A stretch of 64,000 nt of DNA from Streptomyces sp. CB02959 (GTDB lineage: Bacteria > Actinomycetota > Actinomycetes > Streptomycetales > Streptomycetaceae). Numbering within the stretch: the first letter of the stretch is position 1; each line of letters begins with the position of its first letter. Where the stretch lies: positions 186,001 to 250,000 of the forward strand of contig NZ_NNBP01000011.1 in assembly GCF_002803155.1 (NCBI RefSeq). Direction: 5' to 3'. The notes beneath the pieces were generated by a model that made no database searches, was not told the DNA's origin, and was given only the letters and a program-made list of their open reading frames with translations. The translations under genes and the position numbers were made by a program. Positions 17,106 through 25,853 of this stretch are shown here, piece after piece.

Positions 17106-18239
17106 GTGAGCACGACTTCCCTCAGTTCGGCCGTGATGACCCACCCCGTGCGCGAGCAACAGGCCGCGGCGCTCGCCGCCCGACTGGGGCTCGGGGGCCT
17201 GGCACGCGACCCGGACCCGGACGGTCCGCCGTCCGCGTTGCGGACCGCGCTGGTGGCGTGGGCGGCGCGGGCGGAGGGAGCCGGGCACCACCTGGTCGTC
17301 CAGGACGACGTTGCGGCGCCGCCGGAGCTGTTGGAGCTGGTGGCCGGATCGGTGGCGCGGTTTCCGGACGAGGCGTTGATCTTCTACACCAACTGGCACG
17401 CCCGCAACGGAGCCGCGGCCCGACTGGCGGCGCTGGCCGGGGCGGGGTGGGTGCGGGCGGTGCCGGAGGAGTTCGCGCCGACGCTGGCCATCTGCCTGCC
17501 GGCGCACACCGCGGACGCGTTCCGGGCGTTCGCCGCGGACACCGCCGAGCGCCATGACGACGAGGTGATGGCGGCGTTCCTGCGCGCCGAGGGGCGGTCG
17601 GGGCTGCTGGCGGTGCCGACCGTGGTCGAGCACATCGGGACGAGCAGCATCAACGGGCATGCCGCGCAGGGGATCCGGCTGGCGGTGTGCCCCGTGGGGG
17701 CGGCGGAGGCGCGTCCGCTGCTGGACCGCGGATGGGTGCTGGAGGAGCTGGACTGGCTGCCGTACATGCGGTACGGCGAGGGGTACCTGCGGCCAGCGGG
17801 GCACGAGCACGACGCCGATCCGCGGCGGCACCTGCGGTGGACCGAAGCGCTGCCGCACACCGGCCTGACCGAGGGGCGGGTGTGGGACGTGGTGCGGCGG
17901 CACCGGCCCGAGGACGCCGCGGCCTCGGTGGGGCGCCTCTTCGGGCGCGCCTTCGCGGACGAACTGTGGATCCACTGCCTGCTGTTGGGTCGGCAGGCCG
18001 AGGACGCCGCGCGCCGGCACGCGGCCCGACTGGCGGCGGCCGGGCCGGTGGGCGAGGCCGCGGCCCGGGTCCGGGCCGCCGCGCTGTCCACGGTCGGCCC
18101 GGCCGGGCTGCCCCCCGAGCGGCGGCCCGAACTGCTCCCGGAACACAACGCGCTCATGGCGGCGTACGCGGACGGCGCGGTGCGGTGCGGCGGACTGCTG
18201 CTCGGGTCGGCGGCGGAGCTGCTGGGGGAGGTTCAGTAG
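17106..18239 (+). CDS. Glycosyltransferase-like protein with LVVQDD motif (stand-alone paralogue)
   Basis: This 377-residue soluble protein begins VSTTSLSSAVMTHPVREQQA. Residues 1-210 resemble a small GT-A fold: an N-terminal strand with AVMTHP, then DPDPDGPPSALRTALVAW, then HHLVVQDDVAAPPELLELV, where QDD is placed like the metal-binding DxD of glycosyltransferases, then WHARNGAAARL and a conserved EHIGTSSINGHA. The gene at 31030 shares all of these blocks (AVMTHP, DPDPAGKPSVLRTAL, LVVQDD, WDSRNGAAVRFG, EHEDHGSISGNA), so the two are paralogues. The C-terminal 160 residues are helical and Ala-rich, without a known motif. GAGAGGAG precedes the GTG. It converges on and overlaps the acetyltransferase gene by 7 bases. 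Transferase activity is inferred from the QDD pattern; the donor and acceptor are unknown. Confidence 0.65.
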   Translation: MSTTSLSSAVMTHPVREQQAAALAARLGLGGLARDPDPDGPPSALRTALVAWAARAEGAGHHLVVQDDVAAPPELLELVAGSVARFPDEALIFYTNWHARNGAAARLAALAGAGWVRAVPEEFAPTLAICLPAHTADAFRAFAADTAERHDDEVMAAFLRAEGRSGLLAVPTVVEHIGTSSINGHAAQGIRLAVCPVGAAEARPLLDRGWVLEELDWLPYMRYGEGYLRPAGHEHDADPRRHLRWTEALPHTGLTEGRVWDVVRRHRPEDAAASVGRLFGRAFADELWIHCLLLGRQAEDAARRHAARLAAAGPVGEAAARVRAAALSTVGPAGLPPERRPELLPEHNALMAAYADGAVRCGGLLLGSAAELLGEVQ

Positions 18240-18985
18240 GTGCGGACGTCGTGGGTGATCCAGACGCAGGGTTCCCAGTAGGCGCCGCGGTCGCGGGAGT
18301 GGTCGATGTCGAGGGGCGCCAGGCCGTCGGGGAAGACGTAGCGGCCGTCGTCGGGGAAGGCCATCTGGGTCCATGCCTCCCATTCGGCGACGGTGCCGGT
18401 GATGCGGGAGGACTCCGCCACCGCCGCGGCGATGGTCCCGCCCTGGCGGACCTGGGTGCGGATCCACGGGTCGAACGGCGCGCCGTCGGCCCGGGTCCAC
18501 GACGCGTAGCGCTCGATGGGGGTGAGCGGGTAGCGGGCCTTCCAGGTGGGGCGGATCGGGACGATCACATGGGAGAGGCCGGCGGCGCGGGCCATCTCGG
18601 CCATGTGGTCCAGGAGGCGGGTGGAGTACCCCTTGCCCTGATGGGCGGGGGCGATCTCGATGCCCAGGGCGCAGAGGGCGTCCGGCTTCGCCCCGGTGTC
18701 GTGGTCGCGGAAGGCCGCTTCGATGGAGGCGTCGAGGCCGGTGCCGAGGCCCTCGGGGGTGCCGTCCCAGGTACGCGGGAGGGTCCGGCCGGTGCCGAGC
18801 ACGGTGTCCGTGGCGGTGTCGTGGAGAAGGAACTGCTGGTCGGGGAAGTCGGTGAACAGACGGTCCCAGAAACCGGCGTTGATGTCGCCGTGCAGGTTGT
18901 ATTCGGGGACCACGCCGGCGAATTCCCCGGTGATCCGGTCCCACAATTCCGGACGCTGGGAGTGGTGCACGAACTCCAGGGTCAT
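18233..18985 (-). CDS. GNAT-type N-acyltransferase
   Basis: This 250-residue protein has a GNAT core. The acyl-CoA-binding signature is IEIAPAHQGKGYSTRLLDHM (QxxGxG with the following helix), then GLSHVIVPIRPTWKARYPL. The N-terminal arm (WDRITGEFAGVVPEYNLHGD) and the long C-terminal part (WEAWTQMAFPDDGRYVFP) are larger than in a minimal GNAT of about 160 residues and may form the acceptor pocket. The ATG overlaps the stop of the upstream methyltransferase gene in an ATGA arrangement, so the two are translationally coupled. It probably acetylates (or otherwise acylates) an amine of the locus product. The acceptor is unknown. Confidence 0.75.
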   Translation of the reverse strand: MTLEFVHHSQRPELWDRITGEFAGVVPEYNLHGDINAGFWDRLFTDFPDQQFLLHDTATDTVLGTGRTLPRTWDGTPEGLGTGLDASIEAAFRDHDTGAKPDALCALGIEIAPAHQGKGYSTRLLDHMAEMARAAGLSHVIVPIRPTWKARYPLTPIERYASWTRADGAPFDPWIRTQVRQGGTIAAAVAESSRITGTVAEWEAWTQMAFPDDGRYVFPDGLAPLDIDHSRDRGAYWEPCVWITHDVRTY

Positions 18986-19851
18986 ACGGCACTCTCCTGC
19001 GACTCTCCGGGCTTTTCCGCGGCCCATACGACGACCAGCGGCAGGTCCTTCCAGGCGGCCCGTGCGGCGTCCGCAATGGCCTCCTCGTAACCTCCGGGCG
19101 CCAGCCGGTCGTTGAAGAGCGGTTCGTGGCATTCCCGTACGGTCAGTCCGGCGGAGTGGAAGGCGTCGAGATAGCGGCCGGGCAGATGTACGTGGTTGCG
19201 GACGAAGGCCAGTTGGTCCGCGCCGTGCACGAATACGCACTGGCCCTGGAGGGAGATGACGAACGGGTGCAGGTCGGAGAGGATGATCCGGCCGCCGGGG
19301 CGGAGCACCCGCGCGAGTTCGGCGATCCCCGGGGAAACGTCCGGGAGATGCGTCATGGCCAGCGAACAGACCACGAGGTCGACGCTTTCGTCGTCGACCG
19401 GGAGGCTTTCCAGCCGACCGCGCCGGAATTCCGCGCCGGGCACCTTGCGGCGGGCCTGCGCCAGCATTTGCGGTGACTGGTCGACGCCGATGGTGCGGTA
19501 GCCGCGGGCGGCCAGGGCGGCGGTCTGACGGCCGGTTCCGCAGGCCGCGTCCAGGGCGGTGCCCACCGGCCCGCGGTCCAGCAGCCGGTGCACCACCGGC
19601 TCCTCGACCTCGATGTATGCGCTGGGCAGGGAGTCGTAGCGGGTCGCCCAGGAGGCGTAGCCGTCCGCCACGTCCAGTTCGTCGAGCGGGGTCCCGCCGT
19701 CCGGCAGTGCGGTGCCCTCGCCGGTGACCAGTGCCCGGATCTCCTCCACCCGGGCTTTCAGGAAGTCCTCGTCGGCGTCCAATGCGTGACGGAGCAACGC
19801 CATGCCCTCGACGCCCAACATCAGTTCACGTACCCGGAATTCTTGGTCCAT
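18982..19851 (-). CDS. Class I SAM-dependent methyltransferase
   Basis: This 289-residue protein has a Rossmann methyltransferase domain from about residue 95: ALDAACGTGRQTAALAARGY (motif I), GVDQSPQMLAQAR, VDLVVCSLAMTHLPDV and RVLRPGGRIILSDLHPF. This matches UbiE/COQ5-like small-molecule methyltransferases (Methyltransf_11/25). An additional N-terminal helical part of about 90 residues contains WATRYDSLPSAYI. It is the first gene of a two-gene leftward operon with the acyltransferase. The divergent neighbour begins 84 bases away. It may methylate N or O of the amidino- or amino-sugar product inferred for the locus; sequence alone does not tell which atom. Confidence 0.8.
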   Translation of the reverse strand: MDQEFRVRELMLGVEGMALLRHALDADEDFLKARVEEIRALVTGEGTALPDGGTPLDELDVADGYASWATRYDSLPSAYIEVEEPVVHRLLDRGPVGTALDAACGTGRQTAALAARGYRTIGVDQSPQMLAQARRKVPGAEFRRGRLESLPVDDESVDLVVCSLAMTHLPDVSPGIAELARVLRPGGRIILSDLHPFVISLQGQCVFVHGADQLAFVRNHVHLPGRYLDAFHSAGLTVRECHEPLFNDRLAPGGYEEAIADAARAAWKDLPLVVVWAAEKPGESQESAV

Positions 19852-19934
19852 TTCCCGCTGTCTCCCTTGGCCGGAATTTCTGTTGTCGGTGCCTCGTCCG
19901 CGCTCCTAGCATGACGCGCGTGATAGAGGGATAT

Positions 19935-21395
19935 ATGGAACGTGAGAGCGTGCCAGCCGGTCGGCGTCTCGGATTTCATGTGTCGACGACTGCCGAGGAA
20001 TTCAGGGTCCGCTTCTACCGCCTGGGGAAGGAACTGTCCTTCATGGTGGAAACCGGACCGTATCCGGGGGTTCCGGCCGCTCCGCCACTGCACCCGGACG
20101 GCGTCCCCGAGCACGCCTCGCCCGCCGTGGACTGGAATTGGCCGGAGTATCACCACACCCTTCCCGAGGACTGGCCGCCGGGAATCTATCTCGCCCATTT
20201 CATCGAGGGCCCGGAACATCGTTCCCGGCAGGTGCCGTTGCTCGACGACTCCGGAATCGAGGGTTTCGGACGGGAGTTCTTCGTCGTCCGCCCGGCCCGG
20301 CCCGCGGCGACCGGCGCACGTATCCTCTACAAGAAATCGACGTACACCCGGCACGCGTACAACCGCGCCGACCGGGCGGACGTCCAGCGGGCCGCCAGTC
20401 TCTACGACAACCCCGTCCACCGGCAGGCAGGTCCGGACGGGCCGCGCGGCCACCGGCTCAGCCTGCACCGGCCCGGCGGGGTCATCGACCTCGCCTACTG
20501 GGACGCGCCGTTCATCGCCTGGCTGGAGCGCAGCGGCTACCACGTCGACTACTGCACCGACCTCGACCTGCACGAGGACCCCGGGCTGCTCGACCCCTAC
20601 CGGCTGCTGCTCAGCGTCGGCCACGACGAGTACTGGAGCGCGGCGATGCGCGGCCACGTCGACCGGTTCGTCCGGGGCGGCGGGAACGTGGCGTTCCTGA
20701 GCGCCAACACCTGCTGGTGGCGGGTCCACCCGGTGGACGGGAACACCGCGTTCGTCTCCGACACCGACCACCACGTCGGTACGGAGTACCCGCACCTCCC
20801 GGCCACCGACCAGTGGTGGCCGGCCCCGCCGGACGGCGTCGGCGAACCCGAGAACGCCCTGACCGGGGTGAGCTTCCGCAACGGCGGGATGTGGCCGGGC
20901 GAATGGCCCGGCGACCGGCCGCGCGACGGCTACCGGGTGCAGCACGCGGACCACTGGGTTTACGAGGGCACCGGGTTGCGGGACGGCTCCGACGGCGGGC
21001 CGGCCGACGCCCTGGGAGCGGGCACGGCGTTGATCGGCTACGAGTGCGATGGCGCGGCCTTCGCCCGGGACGCGGACGGCGTGGCGCACGCCACCGGGGC
21101 GGACGGTACGCCCGAGTCCTTTCTCATCCTGGGGATCTACCTCCTCGATCCGGTGCACGACGACTTCCACCACCTGAAATGGGGCCACTGGAACTGCCCG
21201 GCGCGCGAACCGGCGATCACCAGTCCGCGCGCCGCCACGATGGGGCTCTACACCGCCGGCGGCACGGTGTTCACGGCCGGGACCACCGACTGGCCGGTGG
21301 TCTGCGGCCGGGAACTCGACGCCGGCGTCGTCCGGGTGACCCGCAACGTGCTGGATCGGCTCGCCGGTCCGGGCCCGGCTACAGCAGGCCGCTGA
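19935..21395 (+). CDS. N,N-dimethylformamidase beta-subunit-like protein
   Basis: This 486-residue protein resembles the C-terminal domain of the large (beta) subunit of N,N-dimethylformamidase. The recognisable blocks are RLSLHRPGGVIDLAYWD, WLERSGYHVDYCTDLDLHED, LLSVGHDEYWSAAMRGHVD, GGNVAFLSANTCWWRV and, near the end, HWNCPAREPAITSP. DMFase hydrolyses the C-N bond of dimethylformamide using a mononuclear iron site. This member lacks a small alpha subunit nearby. Its N-terminal 100 residues (FYRLGKELSFMVETGPYPG) match the beta-sandwich part of the family. GAGGG lies 4 bases before the ATG at 19935; an in-frame ATG at 19911 has no ribosome site. In this locus it may act on an amide or formamidine bond of the product. 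That is inference. Confidence 0.7.
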   Translation: MERESVPAGRRLGFHVSTTAEEFRVRFYRLGKELSFMVETGPYPGVPAAPPLHPDGVPEHASPAVDWNWPEYHHTLPEDWPPGIYLAHFIEGPEHRSRQVPLLDDSGIEGFGREFFVVRPARPAATGARILYKKSTYTRHAYNRADRADVQRAASLYDNPVHRQAGPDGPRGHRLSLHRPGGVIDLAYWDAPFIAWLERSGYHVDYCTDLDLHEDPGLLDPYRLLLSVGHDEYWSAAMRGHVDRFVRGGGNVAFLSANTCWWRVHPVDGNTAFVSDTDHHVGTEYPHLPATDQWWPAPPDGVGEPENALTGVSFRNGGMWPGEWPGDRPRDGYRVQHADHWVYEGTGLRDGSDGGPADALGAGTALIGYECDGAAFARDADGVAHATGADGTPESFLILGIYLLDPVHDDFHHLKWGHWNCPAREPAITSPRAATMGLYTAGGTVFTAGTTDWPVVCGRELDAGVVRVTRNVLDRLAGPGPATAGR

Positions 21396-22110
21396 GCGCG
21401 GCCAGTGAGCGGATGCGCGCGGCCCCGTCCGGGAGTGTCGGGGCCGCCCCCGCCACCGCCCGGTCGGGGCGCCACAGGTGCACCGCCCGCATCCCGTGCG
21501 CCAGAGGGCCCGCGACGTCCGCCTCCCACATGTCGCCGACGAACAGGGCCTGTTCGGGGCGGAGTCCGCACCGTTCCAGCACCGTCCGGTAGATGAGGGG
21601 ATGCGGTTTGCGGGCTCCGGCGCGGGCCGAGGGGACCGCGACGTCGACCAGTCCGGCCAGCCCCACGTCCTCGATGGCGCGGTCCAGGTCCCAGTACCAG
21701 TTGGAGCAGACCGCCACCGTGAGGCCGCGGGTGCGCAGCCCGGCCAGCGCCGCCGGCACGTCGTCGAAGAGGGCCAGGTGCAGGTCCTTCATGGCCCGAT
21801 CGATCTCGGCGGCCAGCGGACCGGCCTGCGGCGCGGGTACGCCGCAGGCCAGCGCCCGTCGCCGGAGCCGGTCCAACTCCCAGGCTCTGTAAGCCCGTTC
21901 GCTGGTGGAGTGTGCGGTGTGCTCCTCGCCGTCCCGCGGTCCGACGGCCCACTGGTCGCCCCACGCGTCGGCGGCCTCGGCCAGGCCCCGGCGGAGGAAG
22001 AGCGGCCGGTGGTCGGGTGGCAGGGGTTCGACCAGCCGCACCAGCGTGCCGTAGAAATCGAGGATCACGCCCCGGACGGCGGGCCGGCGGGGCGGCGACG
22101 GGTCCGGCAC
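21379..22110 (-). CDS. HAD-superfamily hydrolase (phosphatase)
   Basis: This 243-residue HAD protein (subfamily IA) carries all four motifs: VILDFYGTLV (nucleophile Asp), AVCSNWYWDLD (Ser), ARKPHPLIYRTVLERCG (Lys) and ALFVGDMWEADV (acidic pair). The helical cap lies between motifs I and II. Start: the GTG at 22110 lies 5 bases beyond the amidinotransferase stop, with GAGGA just upstream; a second GTG at 22068 begins right at VILDF and is a shorter alternative. Its 3' end overlaps the convergent dimethylformamidase-like gene by 17 bases. The tight coupling with the amidinotransferase suggests that it dephosphorylates a pathway intermediate, as phosphatases do in streptomycin-type pathways. The substrate is unproven. 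Confidence 0.8.
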   Translation of the reverse strand: MPDPSPPRRPAVRGVILDFYGTLVRLVEPLPPDHRPLFLRRGLAEAADAWGDQWAVGPRDGEEHTAHSTSERAYRAWELDRLRRRALACGVPAPQAGPLAAEIDRAMKDLHLALFDDVPAALAGLRTRGLTVAVCSNWYWDLDRAIEDVGLAGLVDVAVPSARAGARKPHPLIYRTVLERCGLRPEQALFVGDMWEADVAGPLAHGMRAVHLWRPDRAVAGAAPTLPDGAARIRSLAALSGLL

Positions 22111-22115
22111 CGTCC

Positions 22116-23279
22116 TCAGTACCGTCCGTGGCGGTGCGGGAAGTAGTCCTCCAGCGTGCCTTCCCGTTCGATGTCGAAGGTGGCGCAGTGCAGTCCGCCG
22201 CCGAACGGGCCCACCGCGCGGAACGGCACCGGCACGATCTCGAAGCCGTAGCCGGACAGCTGGTCGGCGAGGGCCACTTCCTTCTCCTCGATGCACAGGG
22301 TGTTCGGGTCGAGGTTGAGCATGTTTCCGGCCAGCCACGGGCTGCAGTACGACAGTTTGGGCGGATGGTCCCAACTGGCCGGCTGGACCGCCTCGATGAT
22401 CTCCCAGTCGTTGCGCCGGAAGAACTCCATCAGCTCGGCGTCCGCGAGCCGCTCACCGCAGTGCAGCACCAGTCCGGGACGCAGCGGCACCCAGGTGGCG
22501 TCGATGTGCAGCGGGTGGGTGTTGGTGGAGGTCACCACGTGCACCCGGTGGTCGGGGAAGTGGCGTTTGAGCCACTGGTAGCCGCTGCGGTTGGTGACGA
22601 AGGACAGCTGGACGAAGAGGTCCTTGCCGAAGCGCGCGATGTCCGCCGCGTCGAACAGCGGCTCCTCCTCGGTCAGGACGAGGTCGTAGTCCCGCACCCG
22701 GGCGAGCTGCACGTCGGTGGGGAGGGAGTTGTAGGTGTCCCAGAAACCCGTTTTGTAGGAGGCGTCGGTCAGCCGGGGCTTGGGGGCCGCCTCCCAGCGC
22801 ATCCGCGGGTCGGCCCTGAACAGCTCCTGGAGCAGTGGCCGGTAACAGAGGTACTCGAACCAGCGGCTGCGGTACGACATGGTGGCTTCGAGGATCTCGT
22901 TGCCCACGGTCAGCAGCAGATCGCGCGGCGGCATGCAGCCGGACATGGTCTCCTGGGCCCAGTCCGGGGTGCTGACCTGCTGGTTGAAGTCGACGGGCGC
23001 GGGGCGGTCGACGCGGATGCCGCGGCGGCGCAACATCGCGGCGAAGGCGTCGAGTTGCTCGTTGGCCTCGGCGGTCATGTCGGCCGGCATCGGGCCGTGG
23101 GTGCCCAGCGGGAACCCGTCGTCGGGGAAGTCCCGGCGGACCGCCGGCTCCGGGGCCTGCACCACCGCGTTGTCGGCCCGTCCCACGACGACGTGCCGCA
23201 GGGGATCCCAACCGTTCCAGGCGTTGACCTGTACCGGGCGGGTGGCCGGATCCGCGGCCGTCGTGTCGTACTCAGTCAC
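22116..23279 (-). CDS. L-arginine:amine amidinotransferase (AGAT / StrB-like)
   Basis: This 387-residue protein belongs to the amidinotransferase family that moves the guanidino carbon of arginine to an amine (glycine in AGAT, scyllo-inosamine-4-phosphate in StrB1, lysine in phaseolotoxin AmtA). Family blocks: NGWDPLRHVVVGRADNAVV, MPPRDLLLTVGNEILEATM, FDAADIARFGKDLFVQ, HPLHIDATWVPLRPGLVLHC and GGGLHCATFDIEREGTLEDY. The catalytic triad Asp210, His258 and Cys365 is intact and spaced as in human AGAT. To me the sequence looks closer to AGAT than to StrB1. GAAGGG stands about 8 bases before the GTG at 23279. It is followed by the HAD gene 5 bases later. The acceptor amine is unknown: glycine, a diamine or an aminosugar would all fit. 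Confidence 0.9.
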   Translation of the reverse strand: MTEYDTTAADPATRPVQVNAWNGWDPLRHVVVGRADNAVVQAPEPAVRRDFPDDGFPLGTHGPMPADMTAEANEQLDAFAAMLRRRGIRVDRPAPVDFNQQVSTPDWAQETMSGCMPPRDLLLTVGNEILEATMSYRSRWFEYLCYRPLLQELFRADPRMRWEAAPKPRLTDASYKTGFWDTYNSLPTDVQLARVRDYDLVLTEEEPLFDAADIARFGKDLFVQLSFVTNRSGYQWLKRHFPDHRVHVVTSTNTHPLHIDATWVPLRPGLVLHCGERLADAELMEFFRRNDWEIIEAVQPASWDHPPKLSYCSPWLAGNMLNLDPNTLCIEEKEVALADQLSGYGFEIVPVPFRAVGPFGGGLHCATFDIEREGTLEDYFPHRHGRY

Positions 23280-23574
23280 GTGCAAACCCTTCGATAGGGG
23301 ACGTGGGTGACACCCGAGCAAAACTGAGGCAGTGGAGGCGGCACCGTCAAGAGCCGATCATTCGGGCAGCGCGCCTTTTGCGTCAAAACAACGGCGGCTT
23401 TGCCGCGGCGAATGCAAGATCAGCATATGGTCCGGCCTGCCGTACGGCTGTTTGCGGAATATTTCGACGGCAAGTTCCGGCCGTCGGATTTTCTGGCCGG
23501 AAAGACTCCACGAGGTGAGAGGCGAGGTGCCCGGGGTAGATACAGCCGGTTCCGACAACCCGACGGAGGAGATC

Positions 23575-24867
23575 ATGGCCGAACGCATCTCCCGTTTGGC
23601 GGCGGGCCTGGCGGCAATGGTTGCGCTCGGCGCGGTGGCCGGTTGTGGCGGCAACAAACCGGTCGCCGCCGCGGACCGGACCGGAGAGCTCACGGTCTGG
23701 CTGACCGTGGACGCCCAGGAGAGCTGGCCGGCGCTGGTGACCGAGGTCAACGACCGCTTCCGGAAGACCTATCCCAAGATCAAGGTCACCGTGCAGTACC
23801 AGCAGTGGACCACGAAGAACCAGAAGATCGACGCCGCACTCGCCGGGCGGAAAGTCCCCGATGTGGTCGAAATGGGCAACAGTGAGACCACCAATTACAT
23901 AGTCAACGGCGCCTTTGCGCCGGTCGATCCGAAGAAATTCGATCACTCCACGGAATGGCTCCCGGCGCTCCGCGACGCCTGCCGCAACGACGGCAAGACC
24001 TACTGTGTCCCGTATTACGTAGGTGCCCGAGTGGGCATCTACCGCACCGATCTCCTCGCCCAGGTCGGAGTGGACCGGGCCCCCCGCAGCTATCCCGAAC
24101 TCCGCGCCGACCTCGACAAACTCAAGGCGAAGTTCGGCGCCGCCGACAAGAATTTCTCCGCCTTCTACATGCCCGGCCGCTATTGGAACGCGGCGATGGC
24201 CTTCGTCAAGGACGCCGGTGGCGAGATCGCGGTGCGCAAGGACGGCCGCTGGCACGGCGCGCTCTCCTCCGCCCGGTCCGTGGCCGGACTCACCGCCTGG
24301 AAGGACCTCCTGGACGCCTACTACACCGGCGACCGCTCCAAGGACAACGGCGACGAACCGGGCGTCGTCGGCCAGGGCAAGGTCGGCATGTTCTACGGCA
24401 ACACCTGGGAGGCCAAGGCCGCCACCGACAGCAGGTCGGGCGGCGACCCGGCGCTGCGCGGCAAGTTCGCCACGTTCGCCTTCCCCGGCCCCTCCGGCAG
24501 ACTGCTTCCGCCGTTCCTGGGCGGCTCCACCCTGGCCATCCCCGCCAAGTCGGGCAACCAGGACCTGGCCCAGGACTGGATCCGGCTGTTCACCGACCGC
24601 ACCTCGCAACGCCGCCTGATAGCCGCCGACACCCTGCCCAACAACACCGCCCAGCTCCGGGAGGTGGCGGCCGGCGGCATCAACGGCCCGGCCGCGCGGG
24701 CCGCCGAAACCGGCTGGGTGACCCCGCTGGCCCCCGGCTGGGGAGCCGTCGAGAAGTCCAACGTCCTCCCGGAGATGCTCCAGGACATCGCGACCGGGAA
24801 ACAATCGATCCCGGACGCCGCGCGGGCCGCGGACCGCCGTATCGACGCAGTGATCAACGAGCGCTGA
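23575..24867 (+). CDS. Carbohydrate ABC transporter substrate-binding lipoprotein
   Basis: This 430-residue extracellular solute-binding protein (family 1, MalE/UgpB-like) has a lipoprotein signal with lipobox AVAGC (Cys24). The mature part has ELTVWLTVDAQESWPALV, then the usual VPDVVEMGNSETTNYIVNGA and YCVPYYVGARVGIYRTDLL, ending with DIATGKQSIPDAARAADRRI. GGAGGAG before the ATG at 23575 gives a clear start. The two permease genes follow at 5 and -4 bases, so this is a sugar importer operon. No ATPase gene is present; in Streptomyces many such importers share the ATPase MsiK. Codon usage near 23,850-24,000 is slightly less GC-biased than the neighbours. The sugar is unknown; uptake of a precursor or reimport of a product is possible. 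Confidence 0.9.
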   Translation: MAERISRLAAGLAAMVALGAVAGCGGNKPVAAADRTGELTVWLTVDAQESWPALVTEVNDRFRKTYPKIKVTVQYQQWTTKNQKIDAALAGRKVPDVVEMGNSETTNYIVNGAFAPVDPKKFDHSTEWLPALRDACRNDGKTYCVPYYVGARVGIYRTDLLAQVGVDRAPRSYPELRADLDKLKAKFGAADKNFSAFYMPGRYWNAAMAFVKDAGGEIAVRKDGRWHGALSSARSVAGLTAWKDLLDAYYTGDRSKDNGDEPGVVGQGKVGMFYGNTWEAKAATDSRSGGDPALRGKFATFAFPGPSGRLLPPFLGGSTLAIPAKSGNQDLAQDWIRLFTDRTSQRRLIAADTLPNNTAQLREVAAGGINGPAARAAETGWVTPLAPGWGAVEKSNVLPEMLQDIATGKQSIPDAARAADRRIDAVINER

Positions 24868-24872
24868 CGGCC

Positions 24873-25853
24873 GTGGGGACCGTGGACCTGCCGGGACCGC
24901 CCCGCGCCGCCCGGCCGCCGCACCGGCCGCGGACGGACCGGGCCACCCGCCCGCGGCGCACCGTCCGGCGGCGGGTACTGCCGTATCTGCTGATCGCGCC
25001 GACCGTGCTCGCGCTCGCCGCGGTCCTCGGCTACCCGCTCGTCGACCTGGTGCTGCTGTCCTTCCAGGACATGACCCGGCGCGAACTGTTCTCCGGGGCC
25101 GCGCCCCCCTACGCCGGGCTCGCCAACTACCGCTCGATCCTCTCCGACGGCTTCTTCTGGACCGTCGTCGGCCGCACCGCCCTGTTCACCGTGGCCTGCG
25201 TCGCGGCGACGATGGTGCTGTCGCTCCTGGTGGCGCTGCTGATGCGACGGGTGGCGCCGTGGGTGCGGACCACGATGACCGGCGTCCTGGTCGCCGTCTG
25301 GGCGATGCCGGTGATGGTGGCGGCGTCCATCTTCCGCTGGCTCTCGGACGCCGACTACGGCGTCGTCAACTGGCTCCTCGGCCTGCTGCCGGGACTCGAC
25401 TTCAGCAAGCACAACTGGTTCGAGAACCCCTGGCAGGGCTTCGCCGTCATCACCGGCGTCGTGGTCTGGGGCGCCGTCCCGTTCGCCGCGCTGACCCTCC
25501 AGGCCGCGCTCAGCCAGGTCCCCGCCGAACTGGAGGAGGCGGCACTGGTCGACGGCGCCCGCCCCGGCCAGCTGTTCCGGCACGTCACCTGGCCGGTGAT
25601 CAAACCCTCCGTCGTCCTGGTCACCTCGCTCAGCGCCATCTGGGACTTCGGGGTGTTCAACCAGATCTGGCTGATGCGCGGCGGCCAGCCGGAGAAGGAG
25701 TACTACCTGCTCGGCGTCTACTCCTTCATCGAGTCCTTCGCCGTCAACCGCTACAGCGCCGGCGCGGCCATCGCCGTCCTCACCGTCCTGATGCTGCTGG
25801 TCGGCGCGGTCGTCTACGTCCGCCAGCTCGTCCACCTGGGAGCGGCCGAGTGA
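24873..25853 (+). CDS. Sugar ABC transporter permease (MalF/UgpA type)
   Basis: This 326-residue permease has six predicted membrane helices after a basic, Pro-rich cytoplasmic tail of about 35 residues (RPPHRPRTDRATRPRR). The coupling loop EEAALVDGARPGQLFRHVTWP is the EAA motif contacted by the ATPase. The start is the GTG at 24873 or at 24882; neither has a strong ribosome site, which fits translational coupling to the binding protein ending 5 bases earlier. The final codon overlaps the start of the second permease (GTGA). Confidence 0.88.
   Translation: MGTVDLPGPPRAARPPHRPRTDRATRPRRTVRRRVLPYLLIAPTVLALAAVLGYPLVDLVLLSFQDMTRRELFSGAAPPYAGLANYRSILSDGFFWTVVGRTALFTVACVAATMVLSLLVALLMRRVAPWVRTTMTGVLVAVWAMPVMVAASIFRWLSDADYGVVNWLLGLLPGLDFSKHNWFENPWQGFAVITGVVVWGAVPFAALTLQAALSQVPAELEEAALVDGARPGQLFRHVTWPVIKPSVVLVTSLSAIWDFGVFNQIWLMRGGQPEKEYYLLGVYSFIESFAVNRYSAGAAIAVLTVLMLLVGAVVYVRQLVHLGAAE

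Noticed and set aside
16305..19076. A 923-codon leftward frame covering three real genes.
   Set aside because: Only its last 161 codons read as a protein with its own ribosome site; the remainder is the antisense or shifted frame of the QDD transferase and acyltransferase genes.
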